From Candidatus Cloacimonadota bacterium (GTDB taxonomy: Bacteria; Cloacimonadota; Cloacimonadia; Cloacimonadales; Cloacimonadaceae), in the NCBI GenBank assembly GCA_020532085.1, contig JAJBAV010000002.1, positions 1 through 64,000 on the forward strand: a DNA stretch of 64,000 nucleotides, read 5' to 3'. A model generated the notes under the pieces. It did not search any database. It saw nothing but the letters and a program-made list of their open reading frames with translations, and was not told the DNA's origin. This document shows positions 47,773-58,241 of this stretch, one piece after another (position 1 is the first letter of the stretch; every line of letters begins with the position of its first letter). The position numbers were made by a program, and so were the translations under genes.

Positions 47773-47840
47773 AGGCTCTCTTTCAAACCGGGTGGGTACG
47801 GGCGCTCAACCATAAAAAAGCCCGGTTTGAAAAAGAGCCT
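47773..47840. repeat. 20-bp inverted repeat between two terminators
   Basis: Arms 47773-47792 and 47821-47840 pair over 20 bases with a single mismatch (AGGCTCT(C/T)TTTCAAACCGGG), enclosing 28 bases. It lies between the convergent surface-protein and hcp genes. Confidence 0.7.
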
Positions 47841-47841
47841 A

Positions 47842-47871
47842 AAAAAAGCGGGACCAGGGCAGGTCCCGCTA
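47842..47871 (-). terminator. Rho-independent terminator of the TetR-cupin-hcp operon
   Basis: On the minus strand AGCGGGACC-tgccct-GGTCCCGCT is followed by TTTTTTT. It lies 18 bases after the hcp stop codon. Confidence 0.85.
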
Positions 47872-47888
47872 GATTATTGGGTTGAGGA

Positions 47889-49538
47889 TCAGGCCATGAT
47901 GGCGGCGACGTCGGAATCGGCGTCGGTGGTGGGCTGGAGGCCGAAGGTATCGATGATCACTTTCGCCACGTTGGGTGAAAGGAAACCGGGCAGGGTGGGC
48001 CCGAGGCGGATGTTCTTGAAGCCCAGATAGAGCAGGGCGAGCAGCACGGCCACGGCTTTTTGTTCGTACCAGGCGATGTCGAAGGCCAGGGGAAGCTTGT
48101 TCACATCGTCCAAGCCGAAGGCTTCCTTCAGCTTGAGAGCGATGATGGCCAAAGAGTAGGAATCGTTGCACTGGCCGGCGTCGAGCACGCGCGGGATGCC
48201 GTTGATGTCGCCCAGGGGGAGTTTGATGTAGCGGTATTTGGCGCAGCCGGCAGTGAGGATCACGGCGTCTTGGGGCAGCTTTTCCGCCACTTCGGTGAAG
48301 TATTTGCGCTTGGGCATGCGTCCGTCGCAACCTGCCATGACCACAAATTTCTTGATGGCGCCGGATTTGACGGCCTCGACCACCTGGTCGGCCATCGCCA
48401 TCACAGTGCGGTGGTTGAATCCGCCAGTGAGGGTGCCGGTCTCGATCTCCTTGGGCGGCTGGCAGGTTTTGGCTTTGGCGATGATGGCGCTGAAGTCTTT
48501 CTGCTGGCCGGGTTTGCGTTCCGGGATGTGGGTGGCGCCGGGATATCCGGTCATGCCGGTGGTGAAGAAGCGGTCCAGATAGGTCTGTTCGCCGCGCAGG
48601 GGCACGATGCAGTTGGTGGTCATCAGGATGGGTCCGTTGAAGTTCTCAAAATCCTCCAGTTGGTGCCACCAGGAGGAGCCGTAGTTGCCGTGGAAGTGTT
48701 TATACTTCTTGAAGGCGGGGTAATAGTTGGCGGGCAGCATCTCGCTGTGGGTGTAGATGTCGATGCCCTGGTCCTCCGTCTGCTGCAGCAGTTCCTCAAA
48801 ATCCTTGAGGTCGTGTCCGCTGACGAGGATGCCGGGCCTGGTTCCCACGCCCAGATCCACCTCGGTGGGTTCCGGAACGCCGTAGGTCTCGGTGTTGGCC
48901 CTGTCCAGAAGCTCCATCACCTTCACGGCGTATTCGCCGGTTTTGACCACGAGGGCGGTGAGTTCTTCGGCTGTGAGCTTGTTGTCGACGGTGGCGGCCA
49001 GCGCCTCCATGAGGAATTTGTTCACTTCATCGCTGGAGTAGCCAAGCATCCAGGCGTGTTCGCCGTAGGCGGAGATGCCTTTGAGGCCATAGATAACGGT
49101 TTCGCGCAGGGAGCGGATGTCTTCGTTCTCGGTGGCCAGCACGCCAACCTTTTGGCCATAGGCATCGTAATCCTCAGGTTTCACCTGAAACGTGGCGGCA
49201 TCCGGGCAGGTGGGGCAGATGGTGCCGGCTTCCCAGCCCAGCTCCAGTTTGCGCTGGTCGCGCAGGGCGATGGCTGCGGTGATCAGTCCGGTGATCTGGT
49301 CCAGATCCCAGTTGGCGTTGGTGATGGTGCGGAAGAGGCCGCCCATCACAACCAGGGCGTCCTCGGGATGATAGACGTCTTTCTTGGCCAGTTGCACCGA
49401 GGCGTAGGCGATGCCTTTCAGCGCGTGGATGTAGAGGTCGAAAAGGTGGCAGAGCTCGGGAGATTTTCCGCAGACTCCGCGCATGGTGCAGCCTTTGTTG
49501 AGGGCTGTTTCCTGGCATTGGTAGCAAAACATGCTCAT
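47889..49538 (-). CDS. hcp: Hydroxylamine reductase / hybrid-cluster protein, class I
   Basis: The 549-residue protein matches Hcp over its full length. The N-terminal cysteines Cys5, Cys8, Cys17 and Cys23 have spacing C-x2-C-x8-C-x5-C, that of class I enzymes of strict anaerobes. The hybrid-cluster ligands are visible in [41 protein letters not shown] and WYEQKAV. Hcp reduces NO to N2O and can reduce hydroxylamine, a nitrosative and oxidative stress role in the cytoplasm. It is the last gene of a TetR-cupin-hcp operon, 15 bases after the cupin. An NsrR/DNR-type regulator is not seen. Confidence 0.97.
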   Translation of the reverse strand: MSMFCYQCQETALNKGCTMRGVCGKSPELCHLFDLYIHALKGIAYASVQLAKKDVYHPEDALVVMGGLFRTITNANWDLDQITGLITAAIALRDQRKLELGWEAGTICPTCPDAATFQVKPEDYDAYGQKVGVLATENEDIRSLRETVIYGLKGISAYGEHAWMLGYSSDEVNKFLMEALAATVDNKLTAEELTALVVKTGEYAVKVMELLDRANTETYGVPEPTEVDLGVGTRPGILVSGHDLKDFEELLQQTEDQGIDIYTHSEMLPANYYPAFKKYKHFHGNYGSSWWHQLEDFENFNGPILMTTNCIVPLRGEQTYLDRFFTTGMTGYPGATHIPERKPGQQKDFSAIIAKAKTCQPPKEIETGTLTGGFNHRTVMAMADQVVEAVKSGAIKKFVVMAGCDGRMPKRKYFTEVAEKLPQDAVILTAGCAKYRYIKLPLGDINGIPRVLDAGQCNDSYSLAIIALKLKEAFGLDDVNKLPLAFDIAWYEQKAVAVLLALLYLGFKNIRLGPTLPGFLSPNVAKVIIDTFGLQPTTDADSDVAAIMA

Positions 49539-49553
49539 GTTGTTCTCCTTTGT

Positions 49554-49871
49554 TTATGGTTTGGGCATTTTGATCACGAGGAGGCGCAGATCGCTGTCAC
49601 CTTTGTTGGTAACCGCGTGCGGGATGTCCTTCGGGCTGTCGATGATGGTGTCTTTGGGAAAGGTTTCCTCTTCATCGCCAATGGTGAGCGTGGCGGCGCC
49701 ATCCAGCACGTAAAAAGCTACGTTCACGGGGGTGATGTGGGATTTGAGGTGGGCGCCCGGGGTCAGGCGCATGTGCACGATCTCACCTTCGGTTTGGGTG
49801 TAGATCTTGGTTCCGGTAACCCCTTCCCGGTCCAGGACGGGGTTGTTGTCTTTCCAGCTTCTGCTGTTCAT
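49554..49871 (-). CDS. Small single-domain cupin
   Basis: This 105-residue cupin_2-type protein has the metal-site motif region GAHLKSHITPVNVAFYVLDG and the second motif DSPKDIPHAVTNKG. Such cupins often bind a metal and act as small sensors or enzymes; no specific reaction can be told. The frame opens at 49940, but AGGAG and the ATG at 49871 (MNSRSWKDNNP) give a normal start. It is between TetR and hcp and is probably part of the same nitrosative or redox stress response. Confidence 0.85.
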   Translation of the reverse strand: MNSRSWKDNNPVLDREGVTGTKIYTQTEGEIVHMRLTPGAHLKSHITPVNVAFYVLDGAATLTIGDEEETFPKDTIIDSPKDIPHAVTNKGDSDLRLLVIKMPKP

Positions 49872-49936
49872 GTGCATCTCCTGTGGTTTGTTTTTCAAAG
49901 TAGGTTCCCCTGTGCCGGGGGACGGTGAAGGAAAGT

Positions 49937-50524
49937 TCATGACCGCAATTCCACAAGCTTCCTGATGGTTGCAAACAGCTTTTCGCCCTCGTCCACCAGG
50001 TCAAAGTTCTGCCCGCTCAGATTCCACTGGGTCACCAAAAAACGCATGGAGCCAACGATCACCCGGAACAACTGGCCGGGATCGTGGCTGGGATCGACGA
50101 CGCCTCTGGCCTGGGCCTCGCGCAGGTAGTAGAGCACGGAATCCCTGTGTGTGCCTGAGATCCGGTCCATGCGGGTGGCGCAGGCGGGATCGTATTGGAA
50201 CAATTCCTCTGAAAACATCACCTTGGCCAGATCGCGATGGGTGCTGAATAGCTGGTAGCGGTCCAGAACGAAGCGGCGGACCTTCTCCATCGGCGGCAGT
50301 TCCGAATTCTCGATCTCGGCCAGGATGCGGCAGGAAAGGGCTTCAAAATAATCCAGGATCTTTACTATCAGGTCGTCTTTGCTGGCAAAATGGCGATACA
50401 GCGCGGCTTCGGTGAGCTTGAGCTCCCGGGCGAGATTCTTGGTTGTGAGGAATTTATAACCCCTGCGGGCGATCAGGGCGATCGCCGCCTGCACTATATC
50501 GTCTTGTCTCGGAGTGAGTTCCAT
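49937..50524 (-). CDS. TetR family transcriptional regulator
   Basis: A 195-residue regulator. The N-terminal helix-turn-helix (about 8-55) contains GYKFLTTKNLARELKLTEAALYRHFASKDDLI, the standard TetR recognition region. The C-terminal 140 residues form the ligand domain, which is not assignable to a ligand. It is the first gene of the operon. A palindrome just upstream of its ATG (50539-50558) is the likely operator, so autorepression with control of cupin and hcp is expected (inference). Confidence 0.92.
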   Translation of the reverse strand: MELTPRQDDIVQAAIALIARRGYKFLTTKNLARELKLTEAALYRHFASKDDLIVKILDYFEALSCRILAEIENSELPPMEKVRRFVLDRYQLFSTHRDLAKVMFSEELFQYDPACATRMDRISGTHRDSVLYYLREAQARGVVDPSHDPGQLFRVIVGSMRFLVTQWNLSGQNFDLVDEGEKLFATIRKLVELRS

Positions 50525-50538
50525 CTTCCAGCCTCAAT

Positions 50539-50558
50539 GTTAGTGAGTATTCACTAAC
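50539..50558. promoter_or_regulatory. Probable TetR operator
   Basis: A perfect palindrome GTTAGTGA-gtat-TCACTAAC, 8-bp arms and a 4-base centre, 15 bases before the TetR ATG. Size and position fit a TetR dimer site. It is also AT-rich enough to overlap a -10 box. Confidence 0.65.
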
Positions 50559-50569
50559 CAATCTAAGCG

Positions 50570-50964
50570 GGTCTGGAAAAATGGCAAGGATTTTTTTCGG
50601 TTTTCTCGCCCAACGGACGAGAGAGGGTTTCAACCCATGATCCGTCCAGTGTTTTCTTCACAGGGTTGGATTCTGGTCTTCTTAACTGATCCAGATGGAT
50701 CCCAATTTCTTTGGTGAAGTTACACCGGCGAAAACCCATCCGGCTCCAAATATCAATACGGTATCAATACGGAATCATTACGGATGAAATCCGTATTGAT
50801 TCCGTATTGATACCGTATTGATATTGGGAGCGCTGGCTGGGGGAAAACCGGCTAATTAGCGCCACCAGCTCGTTCATTAAAGGCTTGGAAGGTCTCACGC
50901 GGCCTTGGGGAGGATTTAGCTTGACAGCACCGGGGCAGTCGGAAAATGGTGGCATTCTGAAACA
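50570..50964. repeat. Spacer with a 37-bp near-perfect hairpin
   Basis: No gene. The arms 50749-50785 and 50789-50825 pair over 37 bases with one mismatch and a 3-base loop. Each arm is made of three copies of an 11-base unit ATCAATACGG(A/T). The rest shows nothing recognisable apart from the lead region of the next gene. Confidence 0.75.
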
Positions 50965-51534
50965 ATGAGGATGAAAATGAGAATGGATCTTTTCAAGTTC
51001 AGGCTGCGGCCCGCACCGCGTTGGGGTCTGGTGTTGCTGCTGCTTGTTGTGGCCAGTGCCGGTTTCGCCAGTATGGTTCTGGGTTCCGGCGGGAATCCTG
51101 TTCCGGGCTCGGCTTTTTTGCTGCAAACAAGCTTTGATCCGCAAGACGCCGCATCCGCGCCAACCAATCCGGATACAGAAGCGGAAGCCGCTGGCGGAGC
51201 GCAGATCCCGCCCTGGCTGCAGATCATCCTCACGGTGGGCATCGCGCTGCTGATCTACTATTTCATCCTGATGATCATCAGGCGCAGGCAGAACACCGCC
51301 GAAGAGATCATTCACGTGAAGAGCAGGGAAGGTGACAGCGGTTATTCGGTGGAGCAGCCCGGCGAGCCGGTTTCGATCCCCGAAAAACAGCCTCCGGTGT
51401 TTCGCGTTCCGCCCCAGCAACCTTCCGGCGGCGCGAGAAGGCCGCAAACCGCCAAAAAGAACTCCTCCTGGGGCCTGGTGGTGGCCATCATCGTGATCCT
51501 GAACGTGATCCGCCGCTGCATCCAGAACGACTGA
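50965..51534 (+). CDS. Membrane protein of unknown function
   Basis: A protein of up to 189 residues. It has a first hydrophobic segment (about 19-42), a Ser/Asp/Pro/Ala-rich exposed stretch (about 45-82), a second membrane segment (about 86-106; WLQIILTVGIALLIYYFILMIIRRR), a soluble Pro/Gln-rich region, and a last hydrophobic segment (about 169-183) ending in RRCIQND. Four in-frame ATG codons lie in the first seven codons, so the exact start is uncertain. No family recognised. It is convergent to the FAD dehydrogenase. Confidence 0.7.
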   Translation: MRMKMRMDLFKFRLRPAPRWGLVLLLLVVASAGFASMVLGSGGNPVPGSAFLLQTSFDPQDAASAPTNPDTEAEAAGGAQIPPWLQIILTVGIALLIYYFILMIIRRRQNTAEEIIHVKSREGDSGYSVEQPGEPVSIPEKQPPVFRVPPQQPSGGARRPQTAKKNSSWGLVVAIIVILNVIRRCIQND

Positions 51535-51553
51535 CCGGAGCGGGCGAGAAGTT

Positions 51554-53101
51554 TCAGTTGATCAGGGCGTTGCCCTGTCTGATCCTCGTTCCCAGCCTCC
51601 AGCCATCGGCCGCGCTGCTGCTGATCCCGCCCGCGTAACCGCTTCCTTCGCCCACTGGATACAGATTTTCGATCCCCACGCAGTGCAATCCCTGTTTGTG
51701 CCTGGTGATCCGGATGGGTGACGAGGTGCGGGTTTCGGGGGCGATCAGAACGGCGTTTTGGCTGAAACCGGGCAACACCTGGTCGAAGCGGATGAGGGTG
51801 TCACGCAGACGGGAAGAGATTTCCGCCGGGAAAAGCCGGGAGAGGTCTGACGCGTAGGTTCCCGGTGTATAGGTGGATTGGGGGGCTTCGGGATCCTCTG
51901 TTCCACAGAGAAAGGCCCGCGCGGACTGGACCGGGGCCAGGAAAGTTTCACGGAAGGATAACTTTTCCAGACGGCGCTGCAGTTCCACCCCGTCCCAGAG
52001 CCCGGCTCCGTAATCGGTGGCGCTCACCGGAGTTACGATCGCGCTGTTGGCATAAATTCCAGCCCGGGCGGCGAAACTCATGCCGTTGGTCACCACTCCG
52101 CCCTGTTCCGAAGCGGCCGCGATCACCTGACCGCCTGGACACATGCAGAAAGTGAAACCGGTTGGGGCTGTGAGCCGGTAACTGGCCGGCCCCAGGAATT
52201 CCGCCCAATTCCCCTGCCCGTAAACCAACGCGTTGATCCAGGCCTGAATATGTTCGATCCGGAAGCCCAGGGCGAAAGGCTTTGGCTCCAGATCCACCCC
52301 CCGCCGTTGCAGCAGAGGCCAGGTGGAGCGGGCGGAGTTGCCCAAAGCCAGCACCGCCAGCTCGGGTGAGTGCCATTCGGAATTCAGCTTCAAACGGGTG
52401 AGTTTTCCACCTGAGAGTTCCAGGTCCTCCAAAGTGTGGTGGTGAAAGAAGCGGCAGCCTTTTAGCAGCAGATACTCACGCAGTTTTCGCACCAGAGCCC
52501 GGATGCCGTCAGTGCCCAGATGGGGCAGGGCCGACCAGGCAATTTCCGCGGGCGCGCCGAAACGCAGCATCTGTTCCAAAACCATTTGGAGAGCGGGATC
52601 GCCACCCCGGGCGGTGAGCTTGCCGTCGGAGAAAGCGCCGGCGCCGCCTTCGCCGCACTGCACGTTGGAATCCTCATCCAGAGAGCCGTGGCGCCAAAAA
52701 TAGTTCACCTTGTCCGCCCGCCGTTCCAGGGCGTCGCCGCGGTCGAACAACAAGGGCTGAAGCCCATTTTCCACCATCGCCAGGGCGCAAAACAATCCCG
52801 CTGGACCCATGCCGATGATGAATGGATGCGGATCCTGGGCCTGGATGGGCGCGCATTCCCGCAGGGGAGACATTTCCAGGGGGGTAAGGTCTTTATGCCG
52901 CGGAACCTCGCCACTGAAGCTGAGCTGGAGCGTAAAATCGAAGACGGGATGGCCGCGGCGCCTGGTATCCAGGGCTTGGCGGACTATCCTGACAATCTCA
53001 AAGGCTGAGGCAGGCAGGCCAAGTTTGCGGCCGGTTTCTTCAGCCAGAGAGAATTCCGGCCGGGCCGGAAAGCGAAGATTGCGCAAGGTGAATGTTTTCA
53101 T
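51554..53101 (-). CDS. FAD-dependent dehydrogenase (COG2509-type)
   Basis: A 515-residue flavoprotein. An N-terminal ferredoxin-like segment (about 1-75) precedes the FAD-binding motif IIGMGPAGLFCALAMVENG. Then come GEGGAGAFSDGKLTARGGD, ALGNSARSTWPLL, SYRLTAPTGFTFCMCPGGQVI and a C-terminal NLYPVGEGSGYAGGISSSAADG, all typical of the COG2509/BC4706 family. The reaction is unassigned. The frame is open up to 53182 through the tRNA-Phe gene; GGGGA and the ATG at 53101 (MKTFTLRNLRFPARP) fix the true start. Confidence 0.9.
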   Translation of the reverse strand: MKTFTLRNLRFPARPEFSLAEETGRKLGLPASAFEIVRIVRQALDTRRRGHPVFDFTLQLSFSGEVPRHKDLTPLEMSPLRECAPIQAQDPHPFIIGMGPAGLFCALAMVENGLQPLLFDRGDALERRADKVNYFWRHGSLDEDSNVQCGEGGAGAFSDGKLTARGGDPALQMVLEQMLRFGAPAEIAWSALPHLGTDGIRALVRKLREYLLLKGCRFFHHHTLEDLELSGGKLTRLKLNSEWHSPELAVLALGNSARSTWPLLQRRGVDLEPKPFALGFRIEHIQAWINALVYGQGNWAEFLGPASYRLTAPTGFTFCMCPGGQVIAAASEQGGVVTNGMSFAARAGIYANSAIVTPVSATDYGAGLWDGVELQRRLEKLSFRETFLAPVQSARAFLCGTEDPEAPQSTYTPGTYASDLSRLFPAEISSRLRDTLIRFDQVLPGFSQNAVLIAPETRTSSPIRITRHKQGLHCVGIENLYPVGEGSGYAGGISSSAADGWRLGTRIRQGNALIN

Positions 53102-53114
53102 ATGGTCCCCAAAT

Positions 53115-53139
53115 AAAAAAGGCGCTTTCATCAAGCGCC
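53115..53139 (-). terminator. Rho-independent terminator of tRNA-Phe
   Basis: Minus-strand GGCGCTT-gatga-AAGCGCC (53139-53121) followed by TTTTTT (53120-53115), 10 bases after the tRNA end and 14 bases before the next start codon. Confidence 0.8.
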
Positions 53140-53149
53140 GCAAAGTGAC

Positions 53150-53225
53150 TGGTGGCGAGACCCAGAATTGAACTGGGGACACAAGGCTTTTCAGGCCTCT
53201 GCTCTACCGGCTGAGCTATCTCGCC
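53150..53225 (-). tRNA. tRNA-Phe (anticodon GAA)
   Basis: Read on the minus strand: acceptor GGCGAGA paired with TCTCGCC, D arm TAGCTCAGCCGGTAGAGCA, anticodon loop CTGAAAA with anticodon GAA, T arm CCCAGTTCAATTCTGGG, discriminator A and an encoded CCA. 76 bases. Confidence 0.97.
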
Positions 53226-53236
53226 ACAAGTGAAGG

Positions 53237-53266
53237 CATAAACTTTTATGGCCGTGATTTTGTCAA
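53237..53266 (-). promoter_or_regulatory. Probable promoter of tRNA-Phe
   Basis: Minus-strand TTGACA (53266-53261), 18-base spacer, TTTATG (53242-53237), 12 bases before the mature tRNA start. Confidence 0.6.
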
Positions 53267-53336
53267 GACAATTATCCGCGGCAGGGGTTAGAAAGCAATA
53301 TGGAAGAGGGTTTGAGGGATGTCAGCCATCCTGGGG

Positions 53337-54629
53337 TCAGCTTGGCTGAGGGCTGGGGGCCAGCAAGATCCCATCCCGCTCCAGTTGACTGGGGATGCCC
53401 GTAATCAGAGAGCCGGGAGCGCATCCGCCGGTAGCGTAGGCGCGGATAAAATGGTCGGAAAGGCAGGTGGCTAGGCCGGCTTCGGCGCTTTCGCAAACGC
53501 CGCGGAGGGGGATCCTGTCCCGCAACAGCCTTTGGGTGTAAAGAAGCTTCTTGGCATCGCTGAGAGCGGTGAGCAGCCTCACCCGGCGGTTCTTGGCCAG
53601 ATTGGGTATCTGGCCTGGCAGGGTGTCCGCGGGGGTGCCCCAGCGGCGGGAAAAAGTGAAGGCGTGGAGATAGGCGATATCCAGCTCTGAGAGGAGGTTC
53701 AGGGTGGTTTGGAACTCGGCCTCCGTTTCAGAGGGGAATCCGGCGATCACGTCGAGCCCGATCGCCGCGTCCGGCCAAGTTTTGAGGATAGTGTCGATCA
53801 GGGCGCGGAAGGCAGCGGTTTCATATTGCCTGCCCATGCGCTTCAGCACGCTGTCGCAGCCGCTCTGCAGGGCAATGTGGAAGTGGGGGCAAAGCTTGTC
53901 GCAGTGGCTGATCCGTTCGGTCAGTTCCGCGGTGAAGAGCATCGGCTCCAGCGAACTGAGGCGGATCAGTTCCAGGCCATCCATCTCTTGCAATGCCTCC
54001 ACAACCTCGGCCAATCCTTGGTTTCCGTCTTTGTAGAGGCCCAGATTGACGCCACCGAGCACGATCTCCTTGTAACCGTTGGCCACGAACAACCGGGCCT
54101 GATCCAGTACGTCGGCAAAGCTGGCGGAACGGCTGTGGCCGCGTCCGTGGGGCACCGCGCAGTAGGCGCAGCGGAAATCGCAGCCATCCTGGATCTTCTG
54201 GAAGGCGCGGCTGTGCTCCACCATCCGGGTCACGGGCCGGTAAACGAAGTCCTGGCAGAGCATGATGTCCTGAAACTGGTAGTCCTTGGTTTCGAGGATC
54301 CGGGCGATGTCGGGCTTGCCCTGATTGTCCACGATGAGGTCCACGGGGCCAAGGTCCTTGATCTCATCAGGGTTGCGCTGGGCGAAGCAGCCGGTAACCA
54401 CGATCTTCACGTCGGGGTTTTGGGCTTTGCGGGCCAGGGCTTTGCGGATGAGGTTGCGGCTCTTGAAATCCGTCCGTCCGGTGACCGTGCAGGTGTTGAT
54501 GACATAGACGTCCGCCTCGGCGGAAAAAGGCACGGCGAGGTAAGCCCCGGAGGCGAAACCCGCGGAGATGGCGGCGGATTCATAGGCGTTGGTTTTACAG
54601 CCCAGGGTGGCGATGGCGACGCGGATCAT
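53337..54629 (-). CDS. mtaB: MtaB-type tRNA methylthiotransferase
   Basis: A 430-residue radical-SAM enzyme. The N-terminal UPF0004 domain has cysteines Cys11 (TLGCKTN), Cys47 (NTCTVT) and Cys81 (TGCFAQ) for the auxiliary cluster. The radical-SAM motif C-x3-C-x2-C is Cys150, Cys154, Cys157 in DGCDFRCAYC. A C-terminal TRAM-like tail follows. The CKTN and CTVTGRTD forms are those of MtaB, which makes ms2t6A at position 37 of tRNAs, rather than MiaB. An ATGA overlap with purN (54626-54629) picks the ATG at 54629. Last gene of the dnaN operon. Confidence 0.92.
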   Translation of the reverse strand: MIRVAIATLGCKTNAYESAAISAGFASGAYLAVPFSAEADVYVINTCTVTGRTDFKSRNLIRKALARKAQNPDVKIVVTGCFAQRNPDEIKDLGPVDLIVDNQGKPDIARILETKDYQFQDIMLCQDFVYRPVTRMVEHSRAFQKIQDGCDFRCAYCAVPHGRGHSRSASFADVLDQARLFVANGYKEIVLGGVNLGLYKDGNQGLAEVVEALQEMDGLELIRLSSLEPMLFTAELTERISHCDKLCPHFHIALQSGCDSVLKRMGRQYETAAFRALIDTILKTWPDAAIGLDVIAGFPSETEAEFQTTLNLLSELDIAYLHAFTFSRRWGTPADTLPGQIPNLAKNRRVRLLTALSDAKKLLYTQRLLRDRIPLRGVCESAEAGLATCLSDHFIRAYATGGCAPGSLITGIPSQLERDGILLAPSPQPS

Positions 54630-55200
54630 GGCCATCCAGGGCCAAGGAAGTTGTGGATCGCCGCAGCGTAGAGGCGGTGCTCGACTTCCAGCACCCGGGC
54701 GGCGATGGCTTCCGGCGAGAGGCAATCCGAGATGTCAACCTTTGCCTGGGCGATGATTTTACCATGGTCGTAGAGAGGATCCACCAGATGCACGGTGGCG
54801 CCGGAAAAGCGCTCTCCGGCGGCAAAAACTGCCTCGTGGACCCTGATCCCGTACATGCCCGGTCCGCCATGGGCGGGAAGCAAGGCGGGATGTATGTTCA
54901 GCACCGGAACGCCCACCTGGTCCAGAAAAGTGGGTGAGAGCAGCTTCATGAAGCCGGCCAGGGCGATCAGCTCGATCCTTTCCTCCCGGCAAAGCTCCAG
55001 CAGCCGGGCCTCAAAGGCCTCCTGGCAGCACGGGTTGAGAATATGGCAGGGCAGGCCCAGTCCCGCGCAGAGCCGGACCACCGGGACTTGGTCTCTGGAG
55101 GCGGTGGCAAAGGCGATCCGCAGTGGCCAGTTGTTTTGGGCAAAAGCCTGATGCAGCGCCCGCAGGTTGGAGCCGCGGCCGTGTCCGCTGGTGAGGACTG

Positions 55201-56982
<1,782 letters not shown>

Positions 56983-57002
56983 AATGTTCCACTTTATACC
57001 AG

Positions 57003-58241
57003 TTAATTGAATGTGTATGTTTTACTGAGGTTTTTGCCCCGATCCAGATTCACCCGCTGCAGGAGAAACCAGCCCAGGATGAAGAAAGCGCCCAGCGAAA
57101 CGATCGCATAGCGCTGGTTTCCGGTAACGCGGGACAGATTTCCGTAAACGAAAGGCCCGATGATCGCGGAGATCCTGCCCACGAGGGTGTAGAAGCCGAA
57201 AAATTCCGCCTGCCGGTCCAGGGGGGTAAGCACGGAAAGCATGGTGCGGCTGTTCGCCTGGCTGCTGCCGATGGCGAGGCCGGCCACCAGGCCGAGGGCG
57301 TAATACTCCATCGCCGAACGGCAGAAAAAGGCCCAGGTCACCACCCCGATCCAGACCAGGATGGAGACGCTGAGGGAAAGGCGGACGTTGTATCTGTCCG
57401 AAAGCCAGCCGAAGGCCACGGCGCCGATCACGGAGGTGACCTGCGCGATGATGAAGAAGATGATCAGGCTTTGCTGGCTCATTTTGAACTGGTCACCGCC
57501 GTAGATGGCGGCAAAGGCGATCACCGTGTAAATGCCCACGTTATAGAGAAAATAGCTTAGCAGATAGCTCAGCAGGTCCGGCATCCTGCGGATGTGTTTG
57601 AGGGAAAAGACGATGCGTTCAACCGCCACTTTCACGTAGTTGGTCTTGGGGGTGGCCACCTGCTTTTCCTTGAGCAGGATGAAAGTGATCAGCGAAAAGA
57701 GGAGGATGTGCGCGGCGATCATCGGCCAGATCCAGCGGTAGGCCTCTTTGTTCACCAAAACCAGCGATACCAGCAGGGAAACCAGTCCGCCCAGATAGCC
57801 CAGGCCCCAGCCGAAACCGGAGACTTTGCCGATGGTCGCGGGGGTGCTCACCTCCGGCAAAAAGGCGTCGTAAAAGACCAGCGCGCTGTTGAAGGAGAAA
57901 TTGGCGATGATGAAGAGGATCATGCCCAGCAGGTAATCGCCTTTGCCGGCGAAGAAGAGCAGGGCCGTGGAGGTGATGGTGAGGTAGGTGAAGCCGAAGA
58001 GGAATTTCTTTTTGGAGTGGGAATAATCGGCCATCGCGCCCAGGATGGGGGCAGCGATCGCGGCCAGGGTCATGGATAACGAAACTGCCAGCGACCAGTA
58101 CCATTCACCGCCTTCGGGACGTCCGGAAGCGATGCTGTTCACAAAAAAGACGCTGAACACCACCGTCACCATCACTGTGGTGAAGGCGGAATTGGCGAAG
58201 TCGTAGAACATCCAGCCGAGTGAGCTTTTACTCAGTTTCAC
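57003..58241 (-). CDS. MFS transporter of the UMF1 / Atg22-like family
   Basis: A 412-residue permease of about 12 membrane helices. The N-terminus [26 protein letters not shown] is typical of the UMF1 (Atg22-like) branch, whose fungal members export amino acids from vacuoles; the bacterial substrate is unknown. It starts with GTG, overlapping the recF stop by four bases (GTGA), and is followed by aspS after 20 bases. Its place inside a replication and translation operon is probably accidental. Confidence 0.88.
   Translation of the reverse strand: MKLSKSSLGWMFYDFANSAFTTVMVTVVFSVFFVNSIASGRPEGGEWYWSLAVSLSMTLAAIAAPILGAMADYSHSKKKFLFGFTYLTITSTALLFFAGKGDYLLGMILFIIANFSFNSALVFYDAFLPEVSTPATIGKVSGFGWGLGYLGGLVSLLVSLVLVNKEAYRWIWPMIAAHILLFSLITFILLKEKQVATPKTNYVKVAVERIVFSLKHIRRMPDLLSYLLSYFLYNVGIYTVIAFAAIYGGDQFKMSQQSLIIFFIIAQVTSVIGAVAFGWLSDRYNVRLSLSVSILVWIGVVTWAFFCRSAMEYYALGLVAGLAIGSSQANSRTMLSVLTPLDRQAEFFGFYTLVGRISAIIGPFVYGNLSRVTGNQRYAIVSLGAFFILGWFLLQRVNLDRGKNLSKTYTFN

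Noticed and set aside
53102-53182. N-terminal extension of the FAD dehydrogenase
   Set aside because: The extension would read through tRNA-Phe and its terminator. The ATG at 53101 has its own ribosome site.
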